Counted from the first letter of the stretch, positions 23,976 through 32,144 are shown. The stretch is 34,083 nucleotides of DNA from Chlamydiota bacterium (GCA_026398435.1 JAPLSW010000077.1:1-34083); one strand, 5' to 3'. Numbers and translations are program-made. Notes: generated from the letters alone by a model not told the origin.

Positions 23976-25130
23976 ATGATTGAAAGAACGCTAAAATCCA
24001 AGCTCACTCTGCTAAAAGACCAGTTTCCCGTAATTGCTATATTTGGACCTCGCCAGTCAGGCAAGACCACCCTTGCAAGAACGCTTTTTTTCCATTATAG
24101 ATATGTTAATATGGAATCATTCGAGGAACAAGAGTTCGCTAAAACTGATCCAAAAGGGTTTTTAGAGAGATTTCGAGATGATAAGGGGGTGATTCTTGAC
24201 GAAATTCAAAAGGCGCCCAAACTCCTTTCTTATATTCAACTGGAAGTAGATGAAAGCCCTAAGCTTGGTCGTTTTATACTCACTGGGTCACAAAATATTC
24301 TCCTAAATCAACAGGTTTCTCAAACACTTGCAGGAAGAGTTGCTCTCACAACATTACTGCCACTTTCGATAGAAGAGCTGCGAAATGCCGGCTCCTTACC
24401 AGAAACTGCCGCAGAAGCAATTTTTAAAGGGTTTTATCCTCGTATTTATAATGATCGTGTGGATCCAGTTATATTTGCAGACAGCTATATGCGAACTTAT
24501 ATTGAGAGAGATGTTCGCGATATCAAACACATTGATTCATTAAGTGAATTTCAAAAATTTATGAAGCTTTGTGCCGCAAGGATAGGACAATTGCTAAACC
24601 TCTCCTCATTAGCTACAGAATCTGGCCTTTCCCTTGCTACGGTAAAGTCTTGGCTATCTATCCTAGAGGCATCTTATATTATTTTTCTGCTCCAACCTCA
24701 TCATGTAAATTTCAATAAACGTCTTGTTAAAATGCCCAAGCTCTATTTTTATGATACATCGCTTGCATGTAACCTTCTTCGTCTTACAAGTGCAGATGAT
24801 GTATATGATCATTATTTAAGAGGGGGACTTTTTGAATCTATGATTCTTTCCGATCTGCTCAAGAAACGATATCATCATGGATTGCCGCCCAATGCTTATT
24901 TTTGGCGAGATAAGATTGGGAATGAAGTAGATTGCATTCTGGAAGAAGGCTCTAAAATGATACCTATTGAGATCAAATCTTCTGCAACCATTAATTCTGC
25001 CATGTTTGACGGCCTTCTAAAATGGTCGGAACTAGCAGAAGCTCCTCCTGAACAAGGGGTAATTATCTACGGAGGCATTGAGGAGCAACAAAGAAAACAA
25101 GGACAGATTAAGTCTTGGCAATCTCTATAG
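23976..25130 (+). CDS. AAA ATPase with DUF4143 domain
   Basis: A 384-residue protein of the common AAA_14/DUF4143 type. It has Walker A GPRQSGKT (24-31), Walker B VILDEIQKAPKL and the sensor-like FILTGSQN. In the C-terminal part a winged-helix-like region (LSSLATESGLSLATVKSWLSIL) leads to EVDCILEE...PIEIKSS, which resembles a PD-(D/E)xK nuclease core. The cellular role of this family is not established; it is frequent in genomes with many mobile genes. The frame opens at 23928 inside the palindrome, but AAAGGA lies before the ATG at 23976, which also matches the usual N-terminus. It is convergent with the glycosyltransferase, only three bases apart. Confidence 0.87.
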   Translation: MIERTLKSKLTLLKDQFPVIAIFGPRQSGKTTLARTLFFHYRYVNMESFEEQEFAKTDPKGFLERFRDDKGVILDEIQKAPKLLSYIQLEVDESPKLGRFILTGSQNILLNQQVSQTLAGRVALTTLLPLSIEELRNAGSLPETAAEAIFKGFYPRIYNDRVDPVIFADSYMRTYIERDVRDIKHIDSLSEFQKFMKLCAARIGQLLNLSSLATESGLSLATVKSWLSILEASYIIFLLQPHHVNFNKRLVKMPKLYFYDTSLACNLLRLTSADDVYDHYLRGGLFESMILSDLLKKRYHHGLPPNAYFWRDKIGNEVDCILEEGSKMIPIEIKSSATINSAMFDGLLKWSELAEAPPEQGVIIYGGIEEQQRKQGQIKSWQSL

Positions 25131-25133
25131 AGC

Positions 25134-26063
25134 TTAAAATGTGCGAGCGAGCTTGCAAAACCGATCTAACACCTTGCCGACTGAAATAAGAGCTGTCCAG
25201 TGAGAGCTGGACCATTTACGCCAGAAAGAGGAAGGGGTAATCACTTCCCCTTTGAGCCAGCCCGGGCGCCATAGGCGCATTCGCTTTTCTTCATTAGCTA
25301 CAATTATTGAGGGGATTTGTAGATTGGATGCTAGGTGTCCGACAAGGGAATCATTGCCGATCACATAGCCCGACTCATAGATAAGAGCTGCAAGATCGGA
25401 AAGGGAGGAAAGAAGGGGCGCATGCCACTGATCGTTTAGTAACTCTTGCCATTTAGGATGCTCTAGGGGAGACATGGCAAATACTACGTCAAATCCTTTT
25501 TTCTTAAGCTTTGTTGCTAGGGTGATAAATTTTTTTGCTGGCCAGTTTTTTTCTTCCTGGCTGCTTGTCGGATGAATTACGACCCTACGGTTCTGCTTTC
25601 TATAGGATAGATTTTCTAGGGGGCTAAGGCCGTTATTGCGGCTAACACCTGCAAGTTTTAGTAGTTTCGATGTGGCCTTGGCAATATTTTCCACCATACA
25701 AAGATCTTCAGTGAATACATAGTCTCCCGGAGACAGGGGGCCGTGTTTGTCTGCTTTGTAGGTTGGATAAAAAACGATTAAATTGGGTAGTTTTCCAAGG
25801 CTTCGAAGCTCGATGAGATGGCGGGCTTTTTGGGAATTGTCATTTTGTAAAATGATGAGGTCTTTAAAAGAAAGAAGGCTCTCTAGTTCATACGTGTTGG
25901 GAAGAGAGGCAAATTGTTTGTTTTTCAGCCACGGATCTAACTCGGAAAGTAGGGGTTGATAGGTCGTTACCGCGTAACCTGCCTCTTGCAAGTTATAAGA
26001 CGCTATAAGCATAAGAAGGGCGTCACCGATCCCTTGGGCTGGAAGTACTGCTGCTGTTTTCAT
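25134..26063 (-). CDS. Glycosyltransferase family 9 (heptosyltransferase-like) protein
   Basis: A 309-residue cytoplasmic protein. It starts with AVLPAQGIGDALLML, the N-terminal Rossmann motif of GT9 enzymes (usually ...GxGDxL). The C-terminal half has VVIHPTSSQEEKNWP (cf. the family's HPG/P...KxW) and YVIGNDSLVGHLASNLQIPSI, which is the conserved GNDSxxxHLAxxLxxP segment. GT9 enzymes transfer heptose or related sugars to the LPS core. Acceptor and donor are unknown. It lies behind the groEL terminator and has only a weak AGG before its ATG. Confidence 0.78.
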   Translation of the reverse strand: MKTAAVLPAQGIGDALLMLIASYNLQEAGYAVTTYQPLLSELDPWLKNKQFASLPNTYELESLLSFKDLIILQNDNSQKARHLIELRSLGKLPNLIVFYPTYKADKHGPLSPGDYVFTEDLCMVENIAKATSKLLKLAGVSRNNGLSPLENLSYRKQNRRVVIHPTSSQEEKNWPAKKFITLATKLKKKGFDVVFAMSPLEHPKWQELLNDQWHAPLLSSLSDLAALIYESGYVIGNDSLVGHLASNLQIPSIIVANEEKRMRLWRPGWLKGEVITPSSFWRKWSSSHWTALISVGKVLDRFCKLARTF

Positions 26064-26083
26064 GAAAAAAACCTATAAACAAT

Positions 26084-26115
26084 AAGGCCCCGCATCTTAA
26101 CTGATGCGGGGCCTT
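26084..26115 (-). terminator. Strong hairpin terminator after groEL
   Basis: AAGGCCCCGCATC and its exact complement form a 13-bp stem with a 6-base loop, 22 bases past the groEL stop. On the minus strand it is followed by ATTGTTTATAGG, only moderately T-rich; the plus side has TTTT. Confidence 0.75.
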
Positions 26116-26137
26116 TTAGAAAAGACTACTATATTTT

Positions 26138-27730
26138 TTACTCAGTATCTTCTGGAGCGTTTCCTATGAGCGCCTCAGATAGTAAAACGATGCCGGCCGT
26201 AGATGATGCGTACTGGAGCGCATTTTTTACCACTTTCGCAGGATCTACAATGCCTGAGAGTACAAGGTCTTCTACTTGTTCTGTCATAGCATTGAAACCG
26301 AAGGTTCCAAGTTTGGATTGGATCTGCTGCAGAATAACAGCACTGTCAAACCCAGTATTAGATACGATCTGTTTAAAAGGAGCTTCACACGCTCTTATAA
26401 CGATTTGCGCTCCAACAAGCTCTTCAGGAGCTAGCTGCAGGGAGTTTGCCGCAAGGCTCGCTCTTAGTATAGCTATGCCGCCGCCAGGAACGATCCCTTC
26501 TTCAATAGCGGCTCTTGTTGAGCTTAGGCTATCTTCGAACATTTGCTTTCTTTGCTTCATCTCAGGTTCGGTAGCCGCTCCCACTCGAATGACCGCGACT
26601 CCACCGCTCAGTTTGGCTTTTCTCTCTTCTAATTTCTCTTTATCATAAGGGCTTTCTGCAATTTTTCCTTCCGCTTCAATTTGCTTGATACGTGCGGCGA
26701 TGTCAGAGGGGGTTCCCGCTCCACCGATAATTGTAGTTTTGTCTTTGGAGATAGTGACTCTTTCAGCCGTACCGAGCTGGGAGAGCTCTGCATCTTTTAG
26801 GTAAACTCCGGCTTCTTCAGAGATGAAGTTTGCTCCTGTCAGGATGGCTAGATCTAGTAGAAGTGACTTTCTTCTGTCGCCAAAGCCTGGAGCTTTAACC
26901 GCGCATACTTTAAGAGTTCCGCGTAGCTTGTTAACAACAAGAGTTGAAAGAGCGTCTCCTTCGATATCATCGGCTATGATGAGAAGTTCTGAAGCTGTCG
27001 TTGAAACTGTTTGCAGGATATTTAAGATCTCTTGGATAGAAGAGATCTTCTTATCTGTAACAAGGATCTTTGGGTTTGTCATTTCAACCGTCATTTTCTC
27101 TGCATTTGTGCAGAAATAAGCGCTTGTATATCCCCGATCAAACTGCATCCCTTCTACCATCTCAACAGTTGTTTCGGTGCTTTTACCTTCTTCGATCGTA
27201 ATAACGCCTGATTTGCCCACTTTTTTAATGGCTTCAGCAATAAGCTTACCAATAAATTCATGGCCAGAGGCAGAAGCTATCGCGATGTTTAGCATCTCTG
27301 TATCATTCTGGATTGGTATTGCTGTTTTTTCGATCTCTTCGATGATTGCTTGAACCGCTTTATCCATGCCCCGTTTTACGTGTATAGGAGACGCGCCGGA
27401 GGAGATGTTTTTGATCCCATTTTGCACAAGAGCTTTTAGAAGAAGGATGCTTGTCGTTGTCCCGTCACCACATTTTTCTTTCATCTTGCTAGCGACTTCT
27501 TTACCCATAGACACGCCCATGTTGGCGTATTGGTCTTTAAGTTCGATGTCTTTTACTATGCTATTACCGTCATTGGTAATGGTAGGAGCTCCATAGCTTG
27601 CTTGGAGGCCTACGTTTCTTCCTTTAGGTCCAAGAGTTACTGCTACAACTTCTGCAAGTTGATTTATCCCTTCAGCAAGCTTTTGGCGAGCTTGTTCTTC
27701 GAAAATAAGTTCACGTGGTGTGCCGGACAT
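26138..27730 (-). CDS. GroEL-type chaperonin paralogue (GroEL3-like)
   Basis: A 530-residue 60-kDa chaperonin. ATP-site motifs are retained: VTLGPKGRNVGL (32-42), GDGTTT with Asp89, and FEDSLSSTRAAIEEGIVPGGG with the catalytic Asp. It differs from a housekeeping GroEL: no groES next to it, no C-terminal GGM tail, and changes in usually invariant places (NDGNSIVKDI where KDGVxVAKxI is usual). Position between the metallophosphoesterase and murF fits GroEL3 of Chlamydia (CT755 from memory). Extra chlamydial GroELs are reported as divergent and possibly not general folding chaperones. AGGAG precedes the ATG, one base after the coaX stop. No CIRCE-like inverted repeat lies upstream, so heat-shock control through HrcA at this site is unlikely. 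Confidence 0.92.
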   Translation of the reverse strand: MSGTPRELIFEEQARQKLAEGINQLAEVVAVTLGPKGRNVGLQASYGAPTITNDGNSIVKDIELKDQYANMGVSMGKEVASKMKEKCGDGTTTSILLLKALVQNGIKNISSGASPIHVKRGMDKAVQAIIEEIEKTAIPIQNDTEMLNIAIASASGHEFIGKLIAEAIKKVGKSGVITIEEGKSTETTVEMVEGMQFDRGYTSAYFCTNAEKMTVEMTNPKILVTDKKISSIQEILNILQTVSTTASELLIIADDIEGDALSTLVVNKLRGTLKVCAVKAPGFGDRRKSLLLDLAILTGANFISEEAGVYLKDAELSQLGTAERVTISKDKTTIIGGAGTPSDIAARIKQIEAEGKIAESPYDKEKLEERKAKLSGGVAVIRVGAATEPEMKQRKQMFEDSLSSTRAAIEEGIVPGGGIAILRASLAANSLQLAPEELVGAQIVIRACEAPFKQIVSNTGFDSAVILQQIQSKLGTFGFNAMTEQVEDLVLSGIVDPAKVVKNALQYASSTAGIVLLSEALIGNAPEDTE

Positions 27731-27731
27731 G

Positions 27732-28526
27732 TTATTTCTCCTGTTTCTTAAGTAATTGTTCTTTAAATATTTCGTAGAGGCCCACGATCTTCAAGTGGGG
27801 ATCGATAGTATCGGTTAAGTCTTTAAGGTCGTCTAGGAAGAGGGCTCTATCTTCACACGTCGGAGCGTTCTCCATGCGGGTAGCATCTCCTGTGGCTAGG
27901 ACTTTTACAGAGCTAGGAGACAGAGAGCAAAGGCAAAGCTCTGCTACGACCCTTTCAATAGCTCCAAGCAGTCCGTAGTAGATGCCGCTTTGGATGCTTT
28001 CCTTTGTCGTTTTGCCAAGAGCCGACTGCGGTTTAAGAGTCTCTACTAGAGGCAGTTTACCTGGATCATTTGCAAGTGCTTTAGCTGACATTTGCGCTCC
28101 GGGATAGATAGCTCCCCCTATATAGGTCCCTTCCTTCGTGACATAATCAAAGGTAACAGTAGTTCCTATATCTATGACTATGCAATCAAAGGTGGGAAAA
28201 TGGTGCAAAGCGCCATAGACTCCTGCAATCCTATCATGACCTATTTCCCGGGGCTCATCGACATCAATAGTAAGGCTTAAGAGTACCGGATCTAAGCTCA
28301 CTACCGGAATGGCAAGCTCATGTAATATCTTCAGAATTGTTTTATTTGTTTCTTCATGCGTAGAGGCAACAAAAGCTTTTTCAATAGATTTTTCCCGTAA
28401 AAAGGGAAGGAGGGATTTTTCAAGATCTGGGCTGCAGGCCCCAGATCTACTTCCTATGAGCCTGTCATCTGAAAAAAAACCAAGTGTTATATTTGTGTTT
28501 CCGATGTCGATGACGCAATGACTCAT
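27732..28526 (-). CDS. coaX: Type III pantothenate kinase
   Basis: A 264-residue ASKHA-fold kinase catalysing the first step of CoA synthesis, pantothenate to 4'-phosphopantothenate. It has DIGNTN (7-12), the GHDRIAGVYGA motif, IDIGTTVTFDYV and GGAIYPGAQMSAKAL, all diagnostic of CoaX. Length is normal. It overlaps nadC by four bases (ATGA) and is followed by groEL after one base. AAGGA lies eight bases before the ATG. Confidence 0.93.
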   Translation of the reverse strand: MSHCVIDIGNTNITLGFFSDDRLIGSRSGACSPDLEKSLLPFLREKSIEKAFVASTHEETNKTILKILHELAIPVVSLDPVLLSLTIDVDEPREIGHDRIAGVYGALHHFPTFDCIVIDIGTTVTFDYVTKEGTYIGGAIYPGAQMSAKALANDPGKLPLVETLKPQSALGKTTKESIQSGIYYGLLGAIERVVAELCLCSLSPSSVKVLATGDATRMENAPTCEDRALFLDDLKDLTDTIDPHLKIVGLYEIFKEQLLKKQEK

Positions 28527-29377
28527 AAATTAATCCTTAAGCTAATTCTGATGGCGGGCGCTGAGAGTGTAAGCGCTCCGATAGAAATTCCATTTACCCC
28601 AGATAGGGCTGTTTCTCTAAGTTTTGTAAGGGGGATGTTTCCAGAGGCTTCAAGGTAGGCTCTACCACCTGCAATTTCTACACATTCTTTCATGAGCTCA
28701 ATGCTCATGTTATCGAGAAGTATGAGATCGGCCCTCGCCTCAAGAGCTTCGCTGAGCATTTTCACATTTTCTACTTCGATTTCAATTTTCGCTTCCGGCT
28801 GGAGGTTTCTGGCTCTGGTAATTGCCTCCGAGATTGGCAGCTCATAGTATTTTTGCAGAACTTTGATATGATTGCTTTTAATAAGAAAGGCTTCTTGTAG
28901 ATGGAATCTATGGTTTTTTCCTCCACCGATTCTAACAGCGTACTTTTGCAGGGCGCGAAGGCCGGGAAGGGTTTTTCTTGTATCTAGTATATCGCAGGTA
29001 AGATTTCCAAGTTCTTTGACATATTCGCTTGAAAGTGTTGCTATGCCTGAGGCGTGTTGCACGATATTAAGAGCGACCCTTTCTGCAGAAAGAAGAGATC
29101 TAGCTTTTCCCTTAAGTATGGCAAGCACGGTGCCAGGCTCTACTTCAGATCCTTCTTCTACCAAAATCTCACATTTTACCTCGGAATCTATCGCTTCAAA
29201 TACCCAAGGAAGAAATTTGAGTCCTGCGATTTTGGCTGATTGCTTTGAGACGATCTCTGCTTTTACTACGGCTTCCTGTGGAAGGCAAGCTTCGGAGGTG
29301 ATATCATCTCTTGCTCTATCTTCTCTTAAAGCAATTACTATCGCATGTTTAATATCTTGAATATACTGCTCGGTCAT
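28523..29377 (-). CDS. nadC: Nicotinate-nucleotide pyrophosphorylase (quinolinate phosphoribosyltransferase)
   Basis: A 284-residue enzyme converting quinolinate and PRPP to nicotinate mononucleotide, the entry to de novo NAD synthesis. It shows ERVALNIVQHASGIAT, DTRKTLPGLRALQKYAVRIG, GGKNHR and LLDNMS...EASGNI, covering the phosphate and quinolinate-binding residues. The frame opens at a TTG (29428); an AAGGA four bases before the ATG at 29377 and the family N-terminus support the later start. No nadA or nadB is in view, so quinolinate may come from elsewhere in the genome or from the host. Confidence 0.93.
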   Translation of the reverse strand: MTEQYIQDIKHAIVIALREDRARDDITSEACLPQEAVVKAEIVSKQSAKIAGLKFLPWVFEAIDSEVKCEILVEEGSEVEPGTVLAILKGKARSLLSAERVALNIVQHASGIATLSSEYVKELGNLTCDILDTRKTLPGLRALQKYAVRIGGGKNHRFHLQEAFLIKSNHIKVLQKYYELPISEAITRARNLQPEAKIEIEVENVKMLSEALEARADLILLDNMSIELMKECVEIAGGRAYLEASGNIPLTKLRETALSGVNGISIGALTLSAPAIRISLRINL

Positions 29378-29458
29378 AAAATCCTTCAGCTGATAGATCA
29401 TGTTAGGAGAAGTAGTTGTTATGTGCAACGGGTTTTTAGCACCTAAAGCTCTTAAGTG

Positions 29459-30274
29459 CTAGGAGTCTTCGTGGACCCATTTATAGATAGACTGTTTAGG
29501 CTCTTTGCGAATGTGAGCCGCTGTCTTGATGGCGTCAGTAAGTGTGAGACTATAGGTGTCTTGTAAAACGGCTAAAAGCTCACTTACCGAGAGTCCTTCA
29601 AAAGTGTTATTTTCATATTTGTCGACAAGAACGACAAATTCTCCTTTAGGGGGACGGGTCTGAAAATGCTCTAATAAAACAGAAGCTGTTCCAGAAAGTT
29701 TTTCTTCAAAAGTTTTGGAAAGCTCTCTTGTGATAAGAAGTTTTCTCTCCGGTGCAAACTCTACAAGAATTTTCAATGTATCTTGGATCCTTTGGGGGCT
29801 TTCGTAAAAAAGAGAGATCCCGTCATAATGTAAAAGCTTTAGCAGAAACTGATGAGCCTCTTTTTCTTTTCTTGGGAAAAACCCAAGAAACTGAAAATCC
29901 GGCGCCTCCGCTCCCCAAAGGGAGAAAGCGCAAGTAACAGCCGATGCTCCAGGAAGAGCCGTCATAGATAGACCCTCATCTCGACAAGCTTTGATTAAAA
30001 CAGCACCCGGATCGCAAATTCCTGGCGTTCCTCCATCGCTAATAATGGCGATATCTCTACCGCTCCGCAGATCATCAAGTATATAGGAGAGTTTGCTTGA
30101 TTCATTAAACTGGTGGTAACTTTTCAGAGGCTTTTTGATGCTATAGTGATTGAGCAGAATACTGCTGTGTCTTGTGTCTTCGCACAAAATATAGTCACAG
30201 GAGGATAGAACCTCGACTGCTCTGTAAGTGATGTCTTTTAAATTGCCGATGGGGGTAGGTACTATATAAAGCAC
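29459..30274 (-). CDS. rsmI: 16S rRNA (cytidine-2'-O)-methyltransferase RsmI
   Basis: Modifies C1402 of 16S rRNA with SAM. It has the family N-terminus LYIVPTPIGNLKDITYRA, then CEDTRHSSILLNHY, ISDGGTPGICDPG, the SAM-site PGASAVTCAF and YESPQRI. The open frame reaches a GTG at 30307, but that lies inside the tRNA-Cys gene. The GTG at 30274, giving (M)LYIVPTPIGN, fits the family start and is preferred; the Shine-Dalgarno is weak (ATAGGT). It lies 25 bases after the tRNA and is probably read from the same promoter. Confidence 0.92.
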   Translation of the reverse strand: MLYIVPTPIGNLKDITYRAVEVLSSCDYILCEDTRHSSILLNHYSIKKPLKSYHQFNESSKLSYILDDLRSGRDIAIISDGGTPGICDPGAVLIKACRDEGLSMTALPGASAVTCAFSLWGAEAPDFQFLGFFPRKEKEAHQFLLKLLHYDGISLFYESPQRIQDTLKILVEFAPERKLLITRELSKTFEEKLSGTASVLLEHFQTRPPKGEFVVLVDKYENNTFEGLSVSELLAVLQDTYSLTLTDAIKTAAHIRKEPKQSIYKWVHEDS

Positions 30275-30298
30275 AGAACCTATGGGGGGTAAATAAAA

Positions 30299-30369
30299 AG
30301 GTGGCACTCAGATTCGAACTGAGGATGGAAGCTTTGCAGGCTTCTGCCTTACCACTTGGCCATGCCACC
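30299..30369 (-). tRNA. tRNA-Cys (anticodon GCA)
   Basis: A 71-base cloverleaf. The acceptor GGTGGCA pairs with TGCCACC, the anticodon stem GAAGC/GCTTC encloses CTGCAAA (anticodon at 30335-30337), and the T arm has GTTCGAATC. U73 is the known discriminator for cysteine. CCA is not encoded and must be added. Confidence 0.96.
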
Positions 30370-30387
30370 TTAACTGAAAACGCCGAG

Positions 30388-30416
30388 ATTATGCTTTATG
30401 TAATAAAAGAGGTCAA
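30388..30416 (-). promoter_or_regulatory. Sigma-70/66-type promoter for tRNA-Cys and the rsmI-nadC-coaX-groEL genes
   Basis: TTGACC (-35, 30411-30416) and CATAAT (-10, 30388-30393) with exactly 17 bp between them, on the minus strand. The tRNA 5' end is 18 bases past the -10. One of the best promoter matches in the window. Confidence 0.75.
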
Positions 30417-30437
30417 TTCAAATAATTTGTTTATACA

Positions 30438-30475
30438 AAATAGCTGCAAGTTATAAAAACCTCTTGCAGCTATTT
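30438..30475 (-). terminator. Hairpin terminator of the repeat-protein gene
   Basis: AAATAGCTGCAAG and CTTGCAGCTATTT form a 13-bp stem with a 12-base loop, five bases past the stop codon. TTTTGTATAA follows on the minus strand. It separates this gene from the tRNA promoter. Confidence 0.7.
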
Positions 30476-30480
30476 GCCTC

Positions 30481-31959
30481 TTATTTTCCTACACTTACGG
30501 TAGATGAGGCCACAGCTCCTCCAGCATCTACGGCTGTGAGCGTATAGCTCTGAGCTTGCTTTGGTTGGTTATGGTCATCATACGATGTCGCATTGGATCC
30601 TAGTGTAGCGATCAGTGTGCCATTACGATAGAGCCTGTAGAAGGTAGCTCCAATGCTCGCCTCCCAAGATAGAGCGTTGTATCTTTCACTGACCACTCCA
30701 AAGTTATTGACTTTTTGCTTTCCTCGGAAGTTGCCAGGCGCTTGCACGGGCGATGGAGGAGGAGGTGGTGGTAGGGTTTCTGTGTAGAATGTATAGGCGG
30801 GAACGTTATTTGAGTCGGTGAACGTCACAAGAAATGTCCCCGAGCCTGGATAGCAAGCGGCAAAGATGTCAGCAGAAGTCAAATTAGGAATAGGATTTGT
30901 CGGAGCTACCGGAGATTGCGCTGTATATTGCGGTGAGGCGCTCGGGTTGTAGATCGAATAGTAGGGGAGATTGCTATTGTTATCCTGCCATGTTACGAGA
31001 AAGTTACCTGTCGAGCTGTCAAAAGAGGAGGTGACATCTAGCCCACACTGGGAGTTCGTAATAAAAGTGGGTGAGCTCCAACTTGGAGTCCTGGAATCGT
31101 AGGTTGAAAAGACAGCATCATCAGTATTATTATCATTCCAAGTAACAAGAAAGTTGCCTTGAGAATCGGAAGAGGATAAGACACTAGAAATAGGGCTTCC
31201 ATAATTGTTATTTACATTGGGGATCGTTGTAGCTGTTGTAGTCCAGGTAGTTTGATTGTAAACCGCGTAGTAGGCTCCGCCACTACCATCCACCCAAGTA
31301 ATTAGGAAGTTTCCTGTATAGCTATCATAAGAAGAAACCACATCGGCCGCAGCATTGGCTAAAGAGCTTGGGATAAATGTAGGAACACTCCATGTAGTAG
31401 AGTTCTCCGTATAGATCGCATAGTAAGGCTTATTGGAGACGGTATCTATCCATGTTGCAAGAAAATGTCCGTTACCATCAGAGGAGCAAAATACATCGCT
31501 TGAGGTAGCGAGGTTCCAGATCTGTACGGGATTTGTCCACGAGCCTCCATCATAAATAGAAAAATAGGGGGTATTGTCACTTGAATTTTGCCATGTCGCA
31601 AGAAAATTTCCGGTAGAGCTATCAAAAGAAGAAAAGACCATAGTGCCGGAGGCACCCGGTGATGCACTCATAATAGTCGCTGGAGAGCTCCAGAGGCCGG
31701 TGCTCTGAGTATATATCGAATAATAAGGAACATTGGCGGTGCTATCTAACCACGTAGCTAGAAAGTTGCCGGAGCTATCACAAGAAGAAAAAACGGAGGG
31801 GCTATTAGATTGATAGGAAGCATTGATTGATGTTGCAGGATCGGGATTCCAAGGATCAGAATATCCTTGCACGCTAAAGAGGCTTGAGACTACTAGAAAT
31901 GCTTGAATGCTTGAATGCTTGAATGCTTGAATGCTTGAATGCTTGAATGCTTTTAACAT
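30481..31959 (-). CDS. Secreted seven-repeat (propeller-like) protein with FN3-like end, putatively phase-variable
   Basis: A 492-residue exported protein. Residues 1-35 form a long signal peptide: a basic start with two AFKHSSIQ repeats, then FLVVSSLFSVQG. Seven copies of a ~50-residue unit follow, with the core SSFDSSTGNFLATWQD, a short turn, and PYYSIY. They end in a W-x-x-P segment in most copies. Seven aromatic strand-rich repeats suggest a seven-bladed beta-propeller. A PPPPPP linker leads to a ~90-residue FN3-like domain (YNALSWEASIGATFYRLYRN...YTLTAVDAGG). No enzyme motif is evident; adhesion or glycan binding is an inference. AGGAGG lies four bases before the ATG at 31959. Another ATG at 31963 is in a different frame. 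The octanucleotide repeat after the start is listed separately. Confidence 0.85.
   Translation of the reverse strand: MLKAFKHSSIQAFKHSSIQAFLVVSSLFSVQGYSDPWNPDPATSINASYQSNSPSVFSSCDSSGNFLATWLDSTANVPYYSIYTQSTGLWSSPATIMSASPGASGTMVFSSFDSSTGNFLATWQNSSDNTPYFSIYDGGSWTNPVQIWNLATSSDVFCSSDGNGHFLATWIDTVSNKPYYAIYTENSTTWSVPTFIPSSLANAAADVVSSYDSYTGNFLITWVDGSGGAYYAVYNQTTWTTTATTIPNVNNNYGSPISSVLSSSDSQGNFLVTWNDNNTDDAVFSTYDSRTPSWSSPTFITNSQCGLDVTSSFDSSTGNFLVTWQDNNSNLPYYSIYNPSASPQYTAQSPVAPTNPIPNLTSADIFAACYPGSGTFLVTFTDSNNVPAYTFYTETLPPPPPPSPVQAPGNFRGKQKVNNFGVVSERYNALSWEASIGATFYRLYRNGTLIATLGSNATSYDDHNQPKQAQSYTLTAVDAGGAVASSTVSVGK
31901..31948 (-). repeat. Octanucleotide tandem repeat (GCTTGAAT)6 inside a coding start
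   Basis: Six perfect 8-bp units, plus partial units at both ends, begin 11 bases after the start codon of the secreted repeat protein. Because 8 is not a multiple of 3, one unit more or less changes the frame. With five or seven copies a TAG follows within nine or two codons past the repeat (both visible in the sequence). The repeat itself contains no stop in any frame. Confidence 0.92.
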
Positions 31960-32084
31960 ACATCCTCCTAAGATTAAAAATAATATACTCTATTTCGCAG
32001 CTTGCAAGTCAAGGTAAACTTCGGAAAATATTTTTTAAGTTTAGGACTGGCTAATCATCCTCTTTCTTGAAGTGAAAAGTCTAT

Positions 32085-32113
32085 TTGCTAAATCTAAATC
32101 CAAACGCTAGAAT
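32085..32113 (+). promoter_or_regulatory. Probable promoter of murF
   Basis: TTGCTA (32085-32090), a 17-bp spacer and TAGAAT (32108-32113), 31 bases before the murF ATG. AAGGAG (32134-32139) provides the ribosome binding site. Confidence 0.6.
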
Positions 32114-32144
32114 GCAATATTCTTATAGCCACTAAGGAGACTCT

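Noticed and set aside
30274..30307. Longer RsmI starting at the GTG at 30307
   Set aside because: It would begin inside the tRNA-Cys gene and add residues absent from the family; the GTG at 30274 fits better.
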